Notes under the pieces: generated by a model
Databases searched by the model: none
What the model was told of the DNA's origin: nothing
Seen by the model: the letters and a program-made list of their open reading frames with translations, nothing else
Part shown: positions 16,698 to 25,652 of the stretch, one piece after another
Layout: each line of letters opens with the position of its first letter
Position numbering within the stretch: the first letter of the stretch is position 1
Program-made: the position numbers and the translations under genes
Source of the DNA: Bacteroidaceae bacterium
GTDB lineage: Bacteria; Bacteroidota; Bacteroidia; Bacteroidales; Bacteroidaceae
Reading direction: 5' to 3'
Length of the DNA: 52,414 nt
Assembly: GCA_017461345.1 (NCBI GenBank)
Contig: JAFTYP010000006.1
Coordinates: 1-52,414, forward strand

Positions 16698-18125
16698 TTA
16701 CTTGTTCTCTTCCTCGAGCGTGTAGGTCGAACTGCCGTCGAAGCAGTGCGTGCAAATACATTCCTTCGGTAGGCCGATGGCATTCACGAGCGTCTCGAGT
16801 TTGGAGAAGCGCAGCGAATCGAGGTTCAGACGGCGGGCTATTTCGTCCACCATGCGCTTGTATTCGGGGCTGTCGGTGCGTGTGTATGCCTCAAGATTCT
16901 TGTTCTCGTCGCCCTCGAACTCCTTAATGATGCGGCGAGTGATGAGTTCTAAATCGCTTTTGCTCGCACTGTAATTGACGAAAGGACAACTGTAAACCAG
17001 CGGCGGACAACCAATTCGCATGTGAATCTCCTTGGCACCAAGTTCGTGCAACTCTTTCGTGTTGTCGCGCAACTGCGTGCCTCTGACAATACTGTCGTCA
17101 CAGAAAAGAACACGCTTGCCTTGCAGCACATCTTTGTTGGCGATGAGTTTCATCTTGGCAACAAGGCTTCGCATCTCCGGATTGCTCGGCGTAAAAGAAC
17201 GCGGCCAAGTGGGCGTGTACTTGCTGATAGCACGCATGTACGGACATCCATGCCCCTGAGCATAACCGACAGCCATGCCGATTCCGCTGTCAGGAATGCC
17301 ACATGCACAGTCCACCTCCGTCTTGTCTTCCTCACCCATTATCCTGCCACACTCGTGGCGCACCATTTCCGTGTTCTTGCCCTCGTAGTTGCTGGTGGGG
17401 AAACCATAGTAAACCCATAGGAAAGAACAGACTTGCTTGCGCGGATTGGCAGGGCGCAGCACCTCCATCTGCTCCGCATTGATGCGGACAATCTCGCCCG
17501 GACCTATATAATACGTAGTCTCAAAACCCAGATTCGGGAAGGCCGTCGTCTCGCTCGTTACAGCCATCGCACCTTCTTTCCTGCCGACCACAATAGGCGT
17601 CCTGCCCCAAGAGTCGCGAGCCGCAATGATGCCGTTCTCCGTGAGTAGCAGCATCGAACACGAACCCTTGATGTGCTTGTAGACATATTCAATGCCGTCA
17701 ACAAAATCCTTACCTTTTATAATAAGAAGCGCAACAAGTTCTGTGGGATTGATTTTACCGCTGCTGAACTCGCTGAGGTGTCCGCCTTCGTCGAGCAACT
17801 GCTGTGCAAGTTCCTCCTGATTGATGATTTTCGCAACCGTCACCAGCGCAAAACGGCCAAGATGGCTGTTCATGAGCATCGGTTGAGCATCAGTGTCACT
17901 GATCACGCCAATGCCCGACATACCTTGAAACTTGTCCAGCTCTGGCTCGAATCGAGTGCGGAAATAGGTGTTTTCAAGATTGTGAATACTCCTGAGGAAC
18001 TCGCCCGTGTCGCTAAGGGTTGTCATACCGCCACGTTTTGTCCCAAGATGCGATTGATAGTCTGTGCCGTAAAAAAGGTCAGTAACACACTTCTGTTTCT
18101 GTACTGTACCAAAGAATCCACCCAT
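16698..18125 (-). CDS. PurF-like amidotransferase paralogue lacking the catalytic cysteine
   Basis: 475 residues. An N-terminal Ntn-hydrolase glutaminase-like domain (~1-230) is followed by a type I phosphoribosyltransferase domain (~240-430). The PRPP loop is intact (VLFCDDSIVRGTQLRDNT), as is IPDSGIGMAVGYA. Genuine PurF begins MCGIxG and cuts off Met to expose the nucleophilic Cys; here the start is MGGFFG, so glutamine hydrolysis by that route is impossible. Cysteines at QVCSFLWVY, PLVYSCPF and CICTHCFDG occupy places like the Fe-S ligands of B. subtilis PurF. I recall similar MGGFFG proteins in other anaerobes, annotated as amidophosphoribosyltransferase. It stands alone, with no purine genes nearby. 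Confidence 0.85.
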   Translation of the reverse strand: MGGFFGTVQKQKCVTDLFYGTDYQSHLGTKRGGMTTLSDTGEFLRSIHNLENTYFRTRFEPELDKFQGMSGIGVISDTDAQPMLMNSHLGRFALVTVAKIINQEELAQQLLDEGGHLSEFSSGKINPTELVALLIIKGKDFVDGIEYVYKHIKGSCSMLLLTENGIIAARDSWGRTPIVVGRKEGAMAVTSETTAFPNLGFETTYYIGPGEIVRINAEQMEVLRPANPRKQVCSFLWVYYGFPTSNYEGKNTEMVRHECGRIMGEEDKTEVDCACGIPDSGIGMAVGYAQGHGCPYMRAISKYTPTWPRSFTPSNPEMRSLVAKMKLIANKDVLQGKRVLFCDDSIVRGTQLRDNTKELHELGAKEIHMRIGCPPLVYSCPFVNYSASKSDLELITRRIIKEFEGDENKNLEAYTRTDSPEYKRMVDEIARRLNLDSLRFSKLETLVNAIGLPKECICTHCFDGSSTYTLEEENK

Positions 18126-18202
18126 TGTCTTATAGTTAATGTTGTGAGCAGAGTGTCAAAGGTTCAATATTGCCTTGGCAATCCCTCTGCTCAAGTCAAG
18201 TG

Positions 18203-18210
18203 CAAAAGTA
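18203..18210 (-). promoter_or_regulatory. -7 box of the PurF-like gene
   Basis: The minus strand reads TACTTTTG, matching TAnnTTTG, 78 bp before ATG 18125. Confidence 0.5.
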
Positions 18211-18289
18211 CTGCAAATCGTGCTTTCCTGCAACTTTTTCCTATCATTTTTTTCTGTATAAAAGCAAAAAAAGTACAGAAGAGGCCTTG

Positions 18290-20515
18290 TTAGTTAGGGT
18301 TGATGAGTTTGAAGTCAAGTTGCTTCCTATAGAGGTCTGCTCTGGCAACCTGTATCTTTACGCTGTCTCCGAGGTTGTAGCAGTGGTGATGACGACGGCC
18401 TTTCAGACAATAATTCTTCTCGTCGAAGTCGTAATAGTCACCCTCCAGGTCGCGCAGAGGTATCATACCTTCGCACTTGTTCTCGTCGATTTCCACGTAA
18501 AGGCCGAACTCGGTGACACCGGAAATTGTGCCTTGGAAGGTCTCGCCCAAGTGGTCGTTCATGAATTCCACCTGCTTATACTTGATGCTTGCCCTTTCTG
18601 CCTGCGCTGCGGTCTGTTCCATGTCGCTGCAATGCTCGCAGAGTTCTTCGTATTTCAACTGGAAGACATTACGTCCGCCCTCTGCGTAACGGGTGAGAAG
18701 CCTGTGCACCAGAAGGTCGGGATATCGGCGTATGGGCGATGTGAAGTGTGTGTAGTAGTCGAACGCCAAACCGTAGTGACCGACATTGTGTGTGCTGTAT
18801 TTGGCTTTCATCATGGCTCTGAGGGTTATCATCTCGATGACATTTTGCTCGCGTTTGCCTTTGATGTCGCTGAGCAGGCGGTTGAGGTTGCGGCTGATGT
18901 CGTTTCGATTGCCAGTTGCTTTCAGTCGATGTCCGAACTTTTTCACGAAGTCGGCGAGGTTTAGGAGCTTTTGCGGGTCGGGATTTTCATGGATGCGATA
19001 GGGCAGAACCTTGGGCTTTTGGTTCTTGGGGACTTTGCCAATGCTTTCTGCTACTGTGCGATTGGCGAGGAGCATGAACTCTTCGATGAGTTTGTTGGCG
19101 TCTTTTGCTACTTTGAAATATACGCCTATGGGGTGTCCGTCGGGTTCGATTTTGAATCGTACTTCGCACCTGTCGAAGTCGACTGCTCCGGCGTTGAAGC
19201 GTTTTTGGCGCAGTTGTTTTGCTATTCGGTTGAGGATGATGAGTGGTTGGGCGAAGTCTTCTGCCGGTTTTGCATTGATGCTGTCGGGTGCGGGCATTGG
19301 TGCTGAGTCGCCTGGGGCTTTGTAGTCTGCTTCGCTTGCTTCGTGATGGTCTTCCAGTACTTTCTGTACTTCTTCGTATGTGAAGCGTCTGTCGCTGCGG
19401 ATTACTGTGTGGGCGAGTTGCCAATACTTGACTTCTGCTTTTTCGTTGATGTGGAAGATGACGGAATAGGTCAGTTTTTCTTCGTCGGGACGGAGTGAGC
19501 AGATGAAGTTGCAGAGCCGTTCGGGCAGCATGGGTACTGTGCGGTCTACGAGGTAGACGCTTGTTGCGCGTTTGAATGCTTCTTTGTCTATGATGGAGCC
19601 TTCTGTGACGTAGTGGCTTACGTCGGCTATGTGGACGCCTACTTCCCAGAGTCCTTCTTTGAGTGGTCGGATGCTGAGTGCGTCGTCGAAGTCTTTGGCG
19701 TCGTATGGGTCGATGGTGAAGGTGAGTACGTCTCGCATGTCGAGTCGGCGTGCTATTTCTTCTTCGGTGATGCCTGGTGTGAGTTTTTCGGCTGCTTTTT
19801 CTACGTTTTTCGGGTAGGTGTATGGCAGTCCGTATTCGGCAAGGATGGCGTGCATTTCGGCGTTGTTTTCTCCTGTTTTGCCGAGTATGTCGATGACTTT
19901 GCCGATTGGGTTCTTGGCTCTTTCGGGCCATTCTATGATGCGTACGACGGCTTTGTCGCCTGTTTTGCCTTTTTTGAGGTTGTCTTTGGGGATGAATATG
20001 TCGTTGGCGAGGGTGCGGTCTTCTGTCAGGAGGTAGGCATAGCCTTTTTGCACTTGCAGTGTTCCTACGAAGGTTTTTTCGCTTCGCTTGATGATTTCGG
20101 TGACTGCTGCTTCGCGGACGTGGTGTTTTCTGCGGGCGAGCAGTGTGACTTGCACGGTGTCGCCGTCCATGGCGTGCAGGCTGTTTCGTTCGGCTACGAG
20201 GATTGGTTCGCCGCCTTCTTCGGGCTGGAAGGTGTTTTTGCCGTTTGCTTTTCGGCGGAAGGTGCCGGTCATTACTTGCGAGGGCATGTTCAGGGTGTAG
20301 TGTCCGCGCGGCTGTTCTTTGATGAAGTCGTCCATTAGCATGCCGTCGAGCACGTCGACGAGGAGCATTTTTGCTTGGCTTGTGCGCAGATGGAGTTGTT
20401 TGCAGATGCTTTTCAGGGGAAAGGTTACGGCCGGATTCTCCTGAAAGAAATCAATCACGGTGTGTTCTAAGTCGCTCTTTCGCAGTGTTCGGCTGCCGGT
20501 TTTCTTCTTGCCCAT
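18290..20515 (-). CDS. rnr: Ribonuclease R
   Basis: 741 residues from the ATG at 20515 (MGKKKTGSRTL). An upstream in-frame ATG at 20539 lies within the promoter box and is rejected. Order: winged-helix N-terminus (~5-80), two cold-shock domains (~85-230), the RNB catalytic domain (~255-600) with the metal-binding stretch TIDPYDAKDFDDALS, the completing TSPIRRYPDLLVHRL, and a C-terminal S1 domain (~650-735, GTISGVTEFGLYVEIDENKC). It is a processive 3'-5' exoribonuclease for structured RNA. The N-terminal half favours A- and C-ending codons more strongly than the C-terminal part. Confidence 0.96.
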   Translation of the reverse strand: MGKKKTGSRTLRKSDLEHTVIDFFQENPAVTFPLKSICKQLHLRTSQAKMLLVDVLDGMLMDDFIKEQPRGHYTLNMPSQVMTGTFRRKANGKNTFQPEEGGEPILVAERNSLHAMDGDTVQVTLLARRKHHVREAAVTEIIKRSEKTFVGTLQVQKGYAYLLTEDRTLANDIFIPKDNLKKGKTGDKAVVRIIEWPERAKNPIGKVIDILGKTGENNAEMHAILAEYGLPYTYPKNVEKAAEKLTPGITEEEIARRLDMRDVLTFTIDPYDAKDFDDALSIRPLKEGLWEVGVHIADVSHYVTEGSIIDKEAFKRATSVYLVDRTVPMLPERLCNFICSLRPDEEKLTYSVIFHINEKAEVKYWQLAHTVIRSDRRFTYEEVQKVLEDHHEASEADYKAPGDSAPMPAPDSINAKPAEDFAQPLIILNRIAKQLRQKRFNAGAVDFDRCEVRFKIEPDGHPIGVYFKVAKDANKLIEEFMLLANRTVAESIGKVPKNQKPKVLPYRIHENPDPQKLLNLADFVKKFGHRLKATGNRNDISRNLNRLLSDIKGKREQNVIEMITLRAMMKAKYSTHNVGHYGLAFDYYTHFTSPIRRYPDLLVHRLLTRYAEGGRNVFQLKYEELCEHCSDMEQTAAQAERASIKYKQVEFMNDHLGETFQGTISGVTEFGLYVEIDENKCEGMIPLRDLEGDYYDFDEKNYCLKGRRHHHCYNLGDSVKIQVARADLYRKQLDFKLINPN

Positions 20516-20536
20516 AGTTCGTATGTTTGTTCCCTG

Positions 20537-20544
20537 CAAATATA
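20537..20544 (-). promoter_or_regulatory. -7 box of rnr
   Basis: The minus strand reads TATATTTG, 21 bp before ATG 20515. This fixes the start choice. Confidence 0.7.
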
Positions 20545-20679
20545 CGCAGAAAATGGTAATTGTGTGTTATGAGGGGGAAAATATGTGGGAGTTGCCTCTT
20601 TATTTTTGTATTTTTTCTGCTCTACAGCAGGAAATGGTGGTGCCGTGGGCGGCATGTGTTGTGGTGTGTGCTGAAAATA

Positions 20680-20783
20680 CCTTAATCGTGTTCGGCAGAA
20701 TGGTTAAGCATTATTGCTGGAAAGGTTAACCTTTCCGGCCAAATAGGTTAACCTTTTTGGGGCAAAGGGTTAACCTGTTTTTG
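20680..20783. repeat. 22-bp phased array B (four units plus one degenerate)
   Basis: Cores at 20702-20709 (GGTTAAGC), 20724-20731, 20746-20753 and 20768-20775 (GGTTAACC), all 22 bp apart. A degenerate TTAA sits exactly one period earlier (20682-20685). The array begins 35 bp beyond the stop of the minus-strand GTPase gene. Its T-tract is on the strand antisense to both flanking genes, so it is not a simple terminator for them. Confidence 0.92.
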
Positions 20784-20817
20784 TTGTGTGCCGGAGGTGT
20801 TTGGAAATCAGGGTGTT

Positions 20818-22023
20818 CTATTCTGCCAGACAGCCGTCGAGCAATGCGGCGATTGCCTTCTTGTCGAGGTTCTGCCCGATGAAGACAAGTTTCTGCATAC
20901 GGTCGCCGTAGCGGTCGTCCCAGTCGCGGCGGAGGTTTGCATCGCGCTGCTTCATGGCTTCCAGTTCTGCGGGCGGCATGGTGGCGTACCATTGCCCGAT
21001 GTTTTGCAACTTGACCTGTTTGCCTGCTTGCTCAAAGAGGTAGCAGAAATCTTCTTCGCCCCGGAAGTAGCATATGCCTTTGGCACGGATGATGTTTTTG
21101 GGCCAGAGTCGTGCCACAAACTGGTCGAACTCGCCCAGGTCCATTGGCTCGCGACGGTAATAGACGTAGGTGCCGATGCCGTATTCTTCGGCTTCTCCCT
21201 CGTGGTGGTCGTGGTCGTGATGATGATGGCAGTGGTGGTGGCAGTGCTCATCGTGATGGTGGTGTTCGTCGTCGTGCTCATCGTGATGGTGATGGCCCTC
21301 CAGTTCTTCTATCCAGGTGGCAGATGTGGCAACATCCTTGTAGTCGAAGAGGTCGGTGTTCAGCAACCTGTCGAGTTCCACATCGCCATAGTTGCAGGGA
21401 ATAATCTGTGCCTTTGGCTGCAATCCGCGTATGATTTGGCGTATGCGTCCCAGTTCGTTTGCCTCCACATCGTCGGCCTTGTTGAGCAGAATGATGTTGC
21501 AGAATTCAATCTGCTGAATGACAAGATTCTCGATGTCCTCTTCGCCGATATTCTTTTTCGTAAGGCCGCTGCCGCAATCGAACTCGTCCTTCAGGCGCAG
21601 AGCGTCAACCACGGTGACAATACAGTCCACATAAGGCACCCCGTACTTCGTTACCTCCGGCGCCATGTCTGCCATGGAACAAATCGTCTGCGCTATGGGC
21701 TCCGGCTCACAAATGCCACTGGCTTCGATGACAATGTAGTCGAACTTCTGCATCGCCATGATGTCTCGCAGCTGTTCCACCAGGTCCATCTTCAGCGTAC
21801 AGCAGATGCAACCGTTCTGCAAGGCAATCAGACTGTCGTCCTCTCCACCGACGATGCCACCCTTCTGGATGAGTTCGGCGTCGATGTTCACCTCGCCAAT
21901 GTCATTCACAATAACAGCAAAACGAATGCCACGACGGTTCGAAAGAATACGGTTCAAAAGTGTTGTCTTTCCACTACCCAGATAACCGGTGAGCAACAGC
22001 ACAGGAATATGATATCTTGTCAT
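20818..22023 (-). CDS. CobW/COG0523-family GTPase (probable metal chaperone)
   Basis: 401 residues. Walker A GYLGSGKTT at ~13-21, the family signature GCICC at ~71-75 (CxCC metal site), IEASGICEP as the switch/Walker B region, and NKAD for guanine recognition. A histidine/aspartate-rich loop (~245-277) with more than a dozen histidines is a likely zinc-binding store. The C-terminal CobW_C domain follows (~280-395, IIRAKGICYFRGEED). These GTPases deliver zinc, cobalt or other metals to client enzymes. The partner is unknown, and no zinc-uptake genes are adjacent. It has its own promoter box at 22053-22060 (minus). Confidence 0.92.
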   Translation of the reverse strand: MTRYHIPVLLLTGYLGSGKTTLLNRILSNRRGIRFAVIVNDIGEVNIDAELIQKGGIVGGEDDSLIALQNGCICCTLKMDLVEQLRDIMAMQKFDYIVIEASGICEPEPIAQTICSMADMAPEVTKYGVPYVDCIVTVVDALRLKDEFDCGSGLTKKNIGEEDIENLVIQQIEFCNIILLNKADDVEANELGRIRQIIRGLQPKAQIIPCNYGDVELDRLLNTDLFDYKDVATSATWIEELEGHHHHDEHDDEHHHHDEHCHHHCHHHHDHDHHEGEAEEYGIGTYVYYRREPMDLGEFDQFVARLWPKNIIRAKGICYFRGEEDFCYLFEQAGKQVKLQNIGQWYATMPPAELEAMKQRDANLRRDWDDRYGDRMQKLVFIGQNLDKKAIAALLDGCLAE

Positions 22024-22052
22024 AAAGCAAAATGTTTAATAATTAACAACTG

Positions 22053-22060
22053 CAAAGATA
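22053..22060 (-). promoter_or_regulatory. -7 box of the CobW-like gene
   Basis: The minus strand reads TATCTTTG, 30 bp before ATG 22023. Confidence 0.7.
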
Positions 22061-22166
22061 CTGCTTTCTGCCAAATTAGACTCCTCCGAAGAAAGAAAAA
22101 TACACAAAAAAGAACCCGTAGAGAACACATTGCGAACAGAAAAGAATTTTTCTCACACATAAGATG

Positions 22167-22196
22167 TTGTAATAACACAGAAAAATACTAACTTTG
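22167..22196 (+). promoter_or_regulatory. Consensus promoter of the 22229 gene
   Basis: TTG at 22167-22169, exactly 19 bases, then TAACTTTG at 22189-22196. Transcription should start near 22203. Confidence 0.8.
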
Positions 22197-22228
22197 CGTG
22201 AAAATTATACATAAATAATAATATAACA

Positions 22229-25200
22229 ATGAACAAAATCAAGTTATTCTTCCTGTTCGCTGCCATGCTTGTGGCAACAACACTGCAAGCACAAAACCCC
22301 GACTACTTTGTGCCTTACAAGCAGATAGCACTCCGCATGCCCAGTGTTCCCCTGCTTGTCAACGACCCCTACTTCTCCTTCTGGTCGCCCTACAACAACC
22401 TCAACGACGGAACCACCAAGCATTGGGGCGACCGCCAGAAGGCAATGGACGGCCTCCTGCGAGTAGATGGCCAAGTCTATCGCTTTATGGGTTCTACACG
22501 ATCCACAAAACTTCTCTCCATCGCACCCATGGGAAACAAGGGCGGCTATACAGCAAAAGTACGCACCTCTATGCCCTCCTCGCTCATAGACACATGGATG
22601 AACCTCGACATCTCCGAGTCCGGATGGGCAAATCAAACAGGCCCATGGGGCACAAAAGGCGAATATCCCAACATACAAACATCATGGGACGGTGGCAACA
22701 CCGACCGCTATATCCGCCGACACGTTAACCTCACAGCCGAAGACCTTAAGTGCGACCTCTGGATTGTCTATTCTCACGACGACATATGCGAGGCCTACAT
22801 CAACGGCGTGAAGATAATCGAAACAAAAGAAGAATGGCGTCAGAATGTCAAAGTCCACTTGACGGGAGCAGCACGCGAAGCACTCGTCGAAGGAGATAAC
22901 GTCATTGCATTCCACGTTCACAACACCTCGGGCGGTGCCTTGGCAGACATAGGTCTCTACAAGAACGACCTTGGATTCCATCCGGGCTATCGTGCTATTG
23001 CAGGAATGGCAGACGAAGGTCCATGGGAAGCTAAGGTGAAGAAGGTCGCAATGAGTGGCACAACCTGGACACAGGAAGACTATAACGACGAAAGTTGGGA
23101 AACAGAAATGGGCGCATTCGGTACGAAAGGCGAGTATCCCAACGTCAATACGAACTGGACAGCAACAGGCAGTGACTATTACATCCGTCGCTATATTACC
23201 CTTACGGCAGAGGATTTGAAGAAAGAACTTGCTCTCATCTATTCTCACGACGATGTTTGTCAGGCTTATATCAACGGCCGTCGCGTGGTTAGTGTTGGCA
23301 ATTCTTGGCATCAGAATGTTGTTTATGACCTTACGGCCGACGACAAGGCGGTGCTCCACGAAGGCACAAACGTCATTGCTTTCCATGTTCATAACACGAC
23401 GGGCGGTGCCTTGGCAGACATTGGCCTTTACGAAAACATCAGGAATGAAGCGAAGGCTGTCCAGAAGTCTGTTGACGTTTTGGCAACAAACACGTTCTAT
23501 ACGTTCCAGTGTGGCGGTGTTGATTTGGATGTTGTCTTCACTGCTCCGTTCCTTATGGACGACGTTGAGTTGATGTCCACTCCGGTGAATTACATCTCTT
23601 ATCAGGTTCGTTCTAATGATGGGGAAGAGCATGATGTGCAGTTCTACTTTGGTACTACTCCGGAATTGACGGTTGACAACAACAGCCAGGCTACTGTTTC
23701 TTCCATTGTTAATGTTGGTGGTCGTTCTTACATCAAGAGCGGAAGCCGGGACCAGAAGGTTCTAGGCCGTGCGGGCGACAATATTTCCATCGATTGGGGC
23801 TACCTCTATTTGCCCAATGTGAACGGCTCTATCTCTGTGGCCGACCAGGATCTTACGACTACTACTTTTGCCTCGACGGGTGCTTTGCCTGAGAGTTCTG
23901 TGCCGTTTACGAGTTCGGAGGAGGGCGAGATGCCGCAACTTTCTTATGTTCACGACTTCGGCAAGGTGTCGCAGGCCAGCAGTTATATGATGTTTGGCTA
24001 TGATGAGGTTTACGATATGCGTTACATGGATGTCAACTACAAGGGCTATTGGGCGCGTAACGGCAAGACTATTTTCCAGGCGTTTGCCGAGTTCCAGGAG
24101 AATTATGACGACATTATGGTGCGTTGTCAGGAGCAGGATCGCATTATTTATGACGATGGTTTGGCAGCCGGCAACAGCAAGTATGCCGAGGTTCTTTGTG
24201 CTTCTTACCGTCAGTGTATTGCCGCGCATAAGATTTTCGAGGACAACAAGGGCAATCTTCTCTTCTTCTCTAAGGAGAATAACTCTAATGGTTGTGTCAA
24301 TACGGTTGACCTTACTTATCCTTCTGCTCCGCTGTTCTTGCTTTACAATACGGAGTTGATGAAGGGTATGTGTACTTCTATTTTCGATTATTGCGAGAGC
24401 AGTCGTTGGGGTTTCGACTTCGCTGCTCATGATTTGGGTACTTATCCTCATGCCAACAATCAGGTTTATGCTCAGCGTTTCCCGGGTTCTAATGGTGAGT
24501 TCGGTGGCAATATGCCTATCGAGGAGAGTGCCAATATGGTCATCTTGGCTGCGGCCATTTCCATTTCCGATGGCAATGCCGACTGGGCCGGCCGTTATTG
24601 GAAGACGCTCACTACGTGGACGGAGTATCTTGCCGAGAATGGTACCGACCCGGAGAACCAACTTTGTACCGACGACTTTGCCGGACACTTGGCTCACAAT
24701 GCCAACCTTGCCGTGAAGGCTATTATGGGTGTGGCTGCTTATGCCCAACTCTGTTTCATGCGTGGCGATGTGGATGGCTACAATTCTTATATGGCTAAGG
24801 CGAAGCAGATGGCCACCGATTGGGCAAAACTTGCCAAGGATGGCACTCACTACAAACTGGCCTATGACCGCAGTGGCACCTGGAGCCAGAAGTACAACAT
24901 GGTTTGGGACAAGGCTTGGGGCACTAATCTCTTCCCCGAGACTATAAAGAGACAGGAGTATAACTACTACATGACCAAACTGAATACTTATGGTCTGCCC
25001 CTTGACAGCCGTGCTACGTATACCAAGAGTGACTGGGAATATTGGACAGCATCGTTGGCTTCCAGCAATACCAACTTCCTCAAGATTTCCAACCTCCTCT
25101 GGAAGTATGCCAACGAGACTCCGAGCCGTGTGCCTTTCTCCGACTGGTATTCTACCGACGGCAATGGCAGCTGGGTAAGTTTCCGTGCACGAAGCGTTGT

Positions 25201-25402
25201 GGGTGGCCACTGGATGAAGGTCTATATGGACAAGATTCTCAGTGGAGAGATTGGCACTGCCATCGCTCCTATCCGTGCCGACGAGGTCGGCAACAAGGCG
25301 TCGAAGTACATCAACGGCTGGTATAATCTCAGCGGCCAGAAGATAGACGAACCCGTTCAGCGCGGCATATACATCAAGGATGGCAAGACTATCGTAAAAT
25401 AA
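22229..25402 (+). CDS. Glutaminase-like DUF4964/DUF5127/DUF4965/DUF1793 protein with duplicated domain and type IX-like tail
   Basis: 1057 residues with a signal peptide (AMLVATTLQAQ). The N-terminus (VPLLVNDPYFSFWSPYNNLN...MDGLLRVDGQVYRFMG) matches DUF4964. Residues ~115-255 and ~270-410 are two copies of one beta-sandwich domain (shared SHDD, AYINGR/V and NVIAFHVHNT). DUF5127 follows (~420-640), then the alpha-helical DUF4965/DUF1793 region (~640-1020, FLLYNTELMKGMCTSIFDY, DLGTYPHANNQVY). Family members are called glutaminase A-like or putative glycosidases; the substrate is unknown. The tail YNLSGQKI...GIYIKDGKTIVK is shared with two other proteins here. Codon choice changes from C/A-ending to T/G-ending near 23250, inside the second repeat. 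Confidence 0.85.
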   Translation: MNKIKLFFLFAAMLVATTLQAQNPDYFVPYKQIALRMPSVPLLVNDPYFSFWSPYNNLNDGTTKHWGDRQKAMDGLLRVDGQVYRFMGSTRSTKLLSIAPMGNKGGYTAKVRTSMPSSLIDTWMNLDISESGWANQTGPWGTKGEYPNIQTSWDGGNTDRYIRRHVNLTAEDLKCDLWIVYSHDDICEAYINGVKIIETKEEWRQNVKVHLTGAAREALVEGDNVIAFHVHNTSGGALADIGLYKNDLGFHPGYRAIAGMADEGPWEAKVKKVAMSGTTWTQEDYNDESWETEMGAFGTKGEYPNVNTNWTATGSDYYIRRYITLTAEDLKKELALIYSHDDVCQAYINGRRVVSVGNSWHQNVVYDLTADDKAVLHEGTNVIAFHVHNTTGGALADIGLYENIRNEAKAVQKSVDVLATNTFYTFQCGGVDLDVVFTAPFLMDDVELMSTPVNYISYQVRSNDGEEHDVQFYFGTTPELTVDNNSQATVSSIVNVGGRSYIKSGSRDQKVLGRAGDNISIDWGYLYLPNVNGSISVADQDLTTTTFASTGALPESSVPFTSSEEGEMPQLSYVHDFGKVSQASSYMMFGYDEVYDMRYMDVNYKGYWARNGKTIFQAFAEFQENYDDIMVRCQEQDRIIYDDGLAAGNSKYAEVLCASYRQCIAAHKIFEDNKGNLLFFSKENNSNGCVNTVDLTYPSAPLFLLYNTELMKGMCTSIFDYCESSRWGFDFAAHDLGTYPHANNQVYAQRFPGSNGEFGGNMPIEESANMVILAAAISISDGNADWAGRYWKTLTTWTEYLAENGTDPENQLCTDDFAGHLAHNANLAVKAIMGVAAYAQLCFMRGDVDGYNSYMAKAKQMATDWAKLAKDGTHYKLAYDRSGTWSQKYNMVWDKAWGTNLFPETIKRQEYNYYMTKLNTYGLPLDSRATYTKSDWEYWTASLASSNTNFLKISNLLWKYANETPSRVPFSDWYSTDGNGSWVSFRARSVVGGHWMKVYMDKILSGEIGTAIAPIRADEVGNKASKYINGWYNLSGQKIDEPVQRGIYIKDGKTIVK

Positions 25403-25488
25403 TGGTTAACCTATTTTGCAATAATGCTTAACCATTCCGGCCATAATGGTTAACCTAATCGACCAAAAGGGTTAACCTTTCCGGCAAG
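25401..25488. repeat. 22-bp phased array C (four units), overlapping a stop codon
   Basis: Cores at 25404-25411 (GGTTAACC), 25426-25433 (GCTTAACC), 25448-25455 and 25470-25477 (GGTTAACC), all 22 bp apart. The first unit shares two bases with the stop codon of the 22229 gene, and the last runs into the stem of the following terminator. Confidence 0.93.
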
Positions 25489-25536
25489 CACCCCTCGGCT
25501 GTAGAAAAACATCGGCCGAGGGGTGCTCCTTTTTTG
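25487..25536 (+). terminator. Intrinsic terminator of the 22229 gene
   Basis: A 15-bp stem (25487-25501 with 25513-25527; AGCACCCCTCGGC and its complement, one G-U) encloses an eleven-base loop, followed by CCTTTTTT. The stretch 25537-25652, up to the convergent gldH, has no gene or clear signal. Confidence 0.92.
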
Positions 25537-25652
25537 CCGCACTGCGTCGAAGGGAAAGACGAGGAAAGGGGGCAGTCGAAGGCGCATTTGGCACGGTAAA
25601 GAGAAAGGCGGAACTGCCGAAAAGCAGTCCCGCCTTGTCCGTATGTCAGTAT

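Noticed and set aside
20818-22191. Plus-strand 467-residue frame opposite the CobW-like gene
   Set aside because: It is an antisense shadow; the minus-strand frame has complete GTPase motifs and its own promoter.
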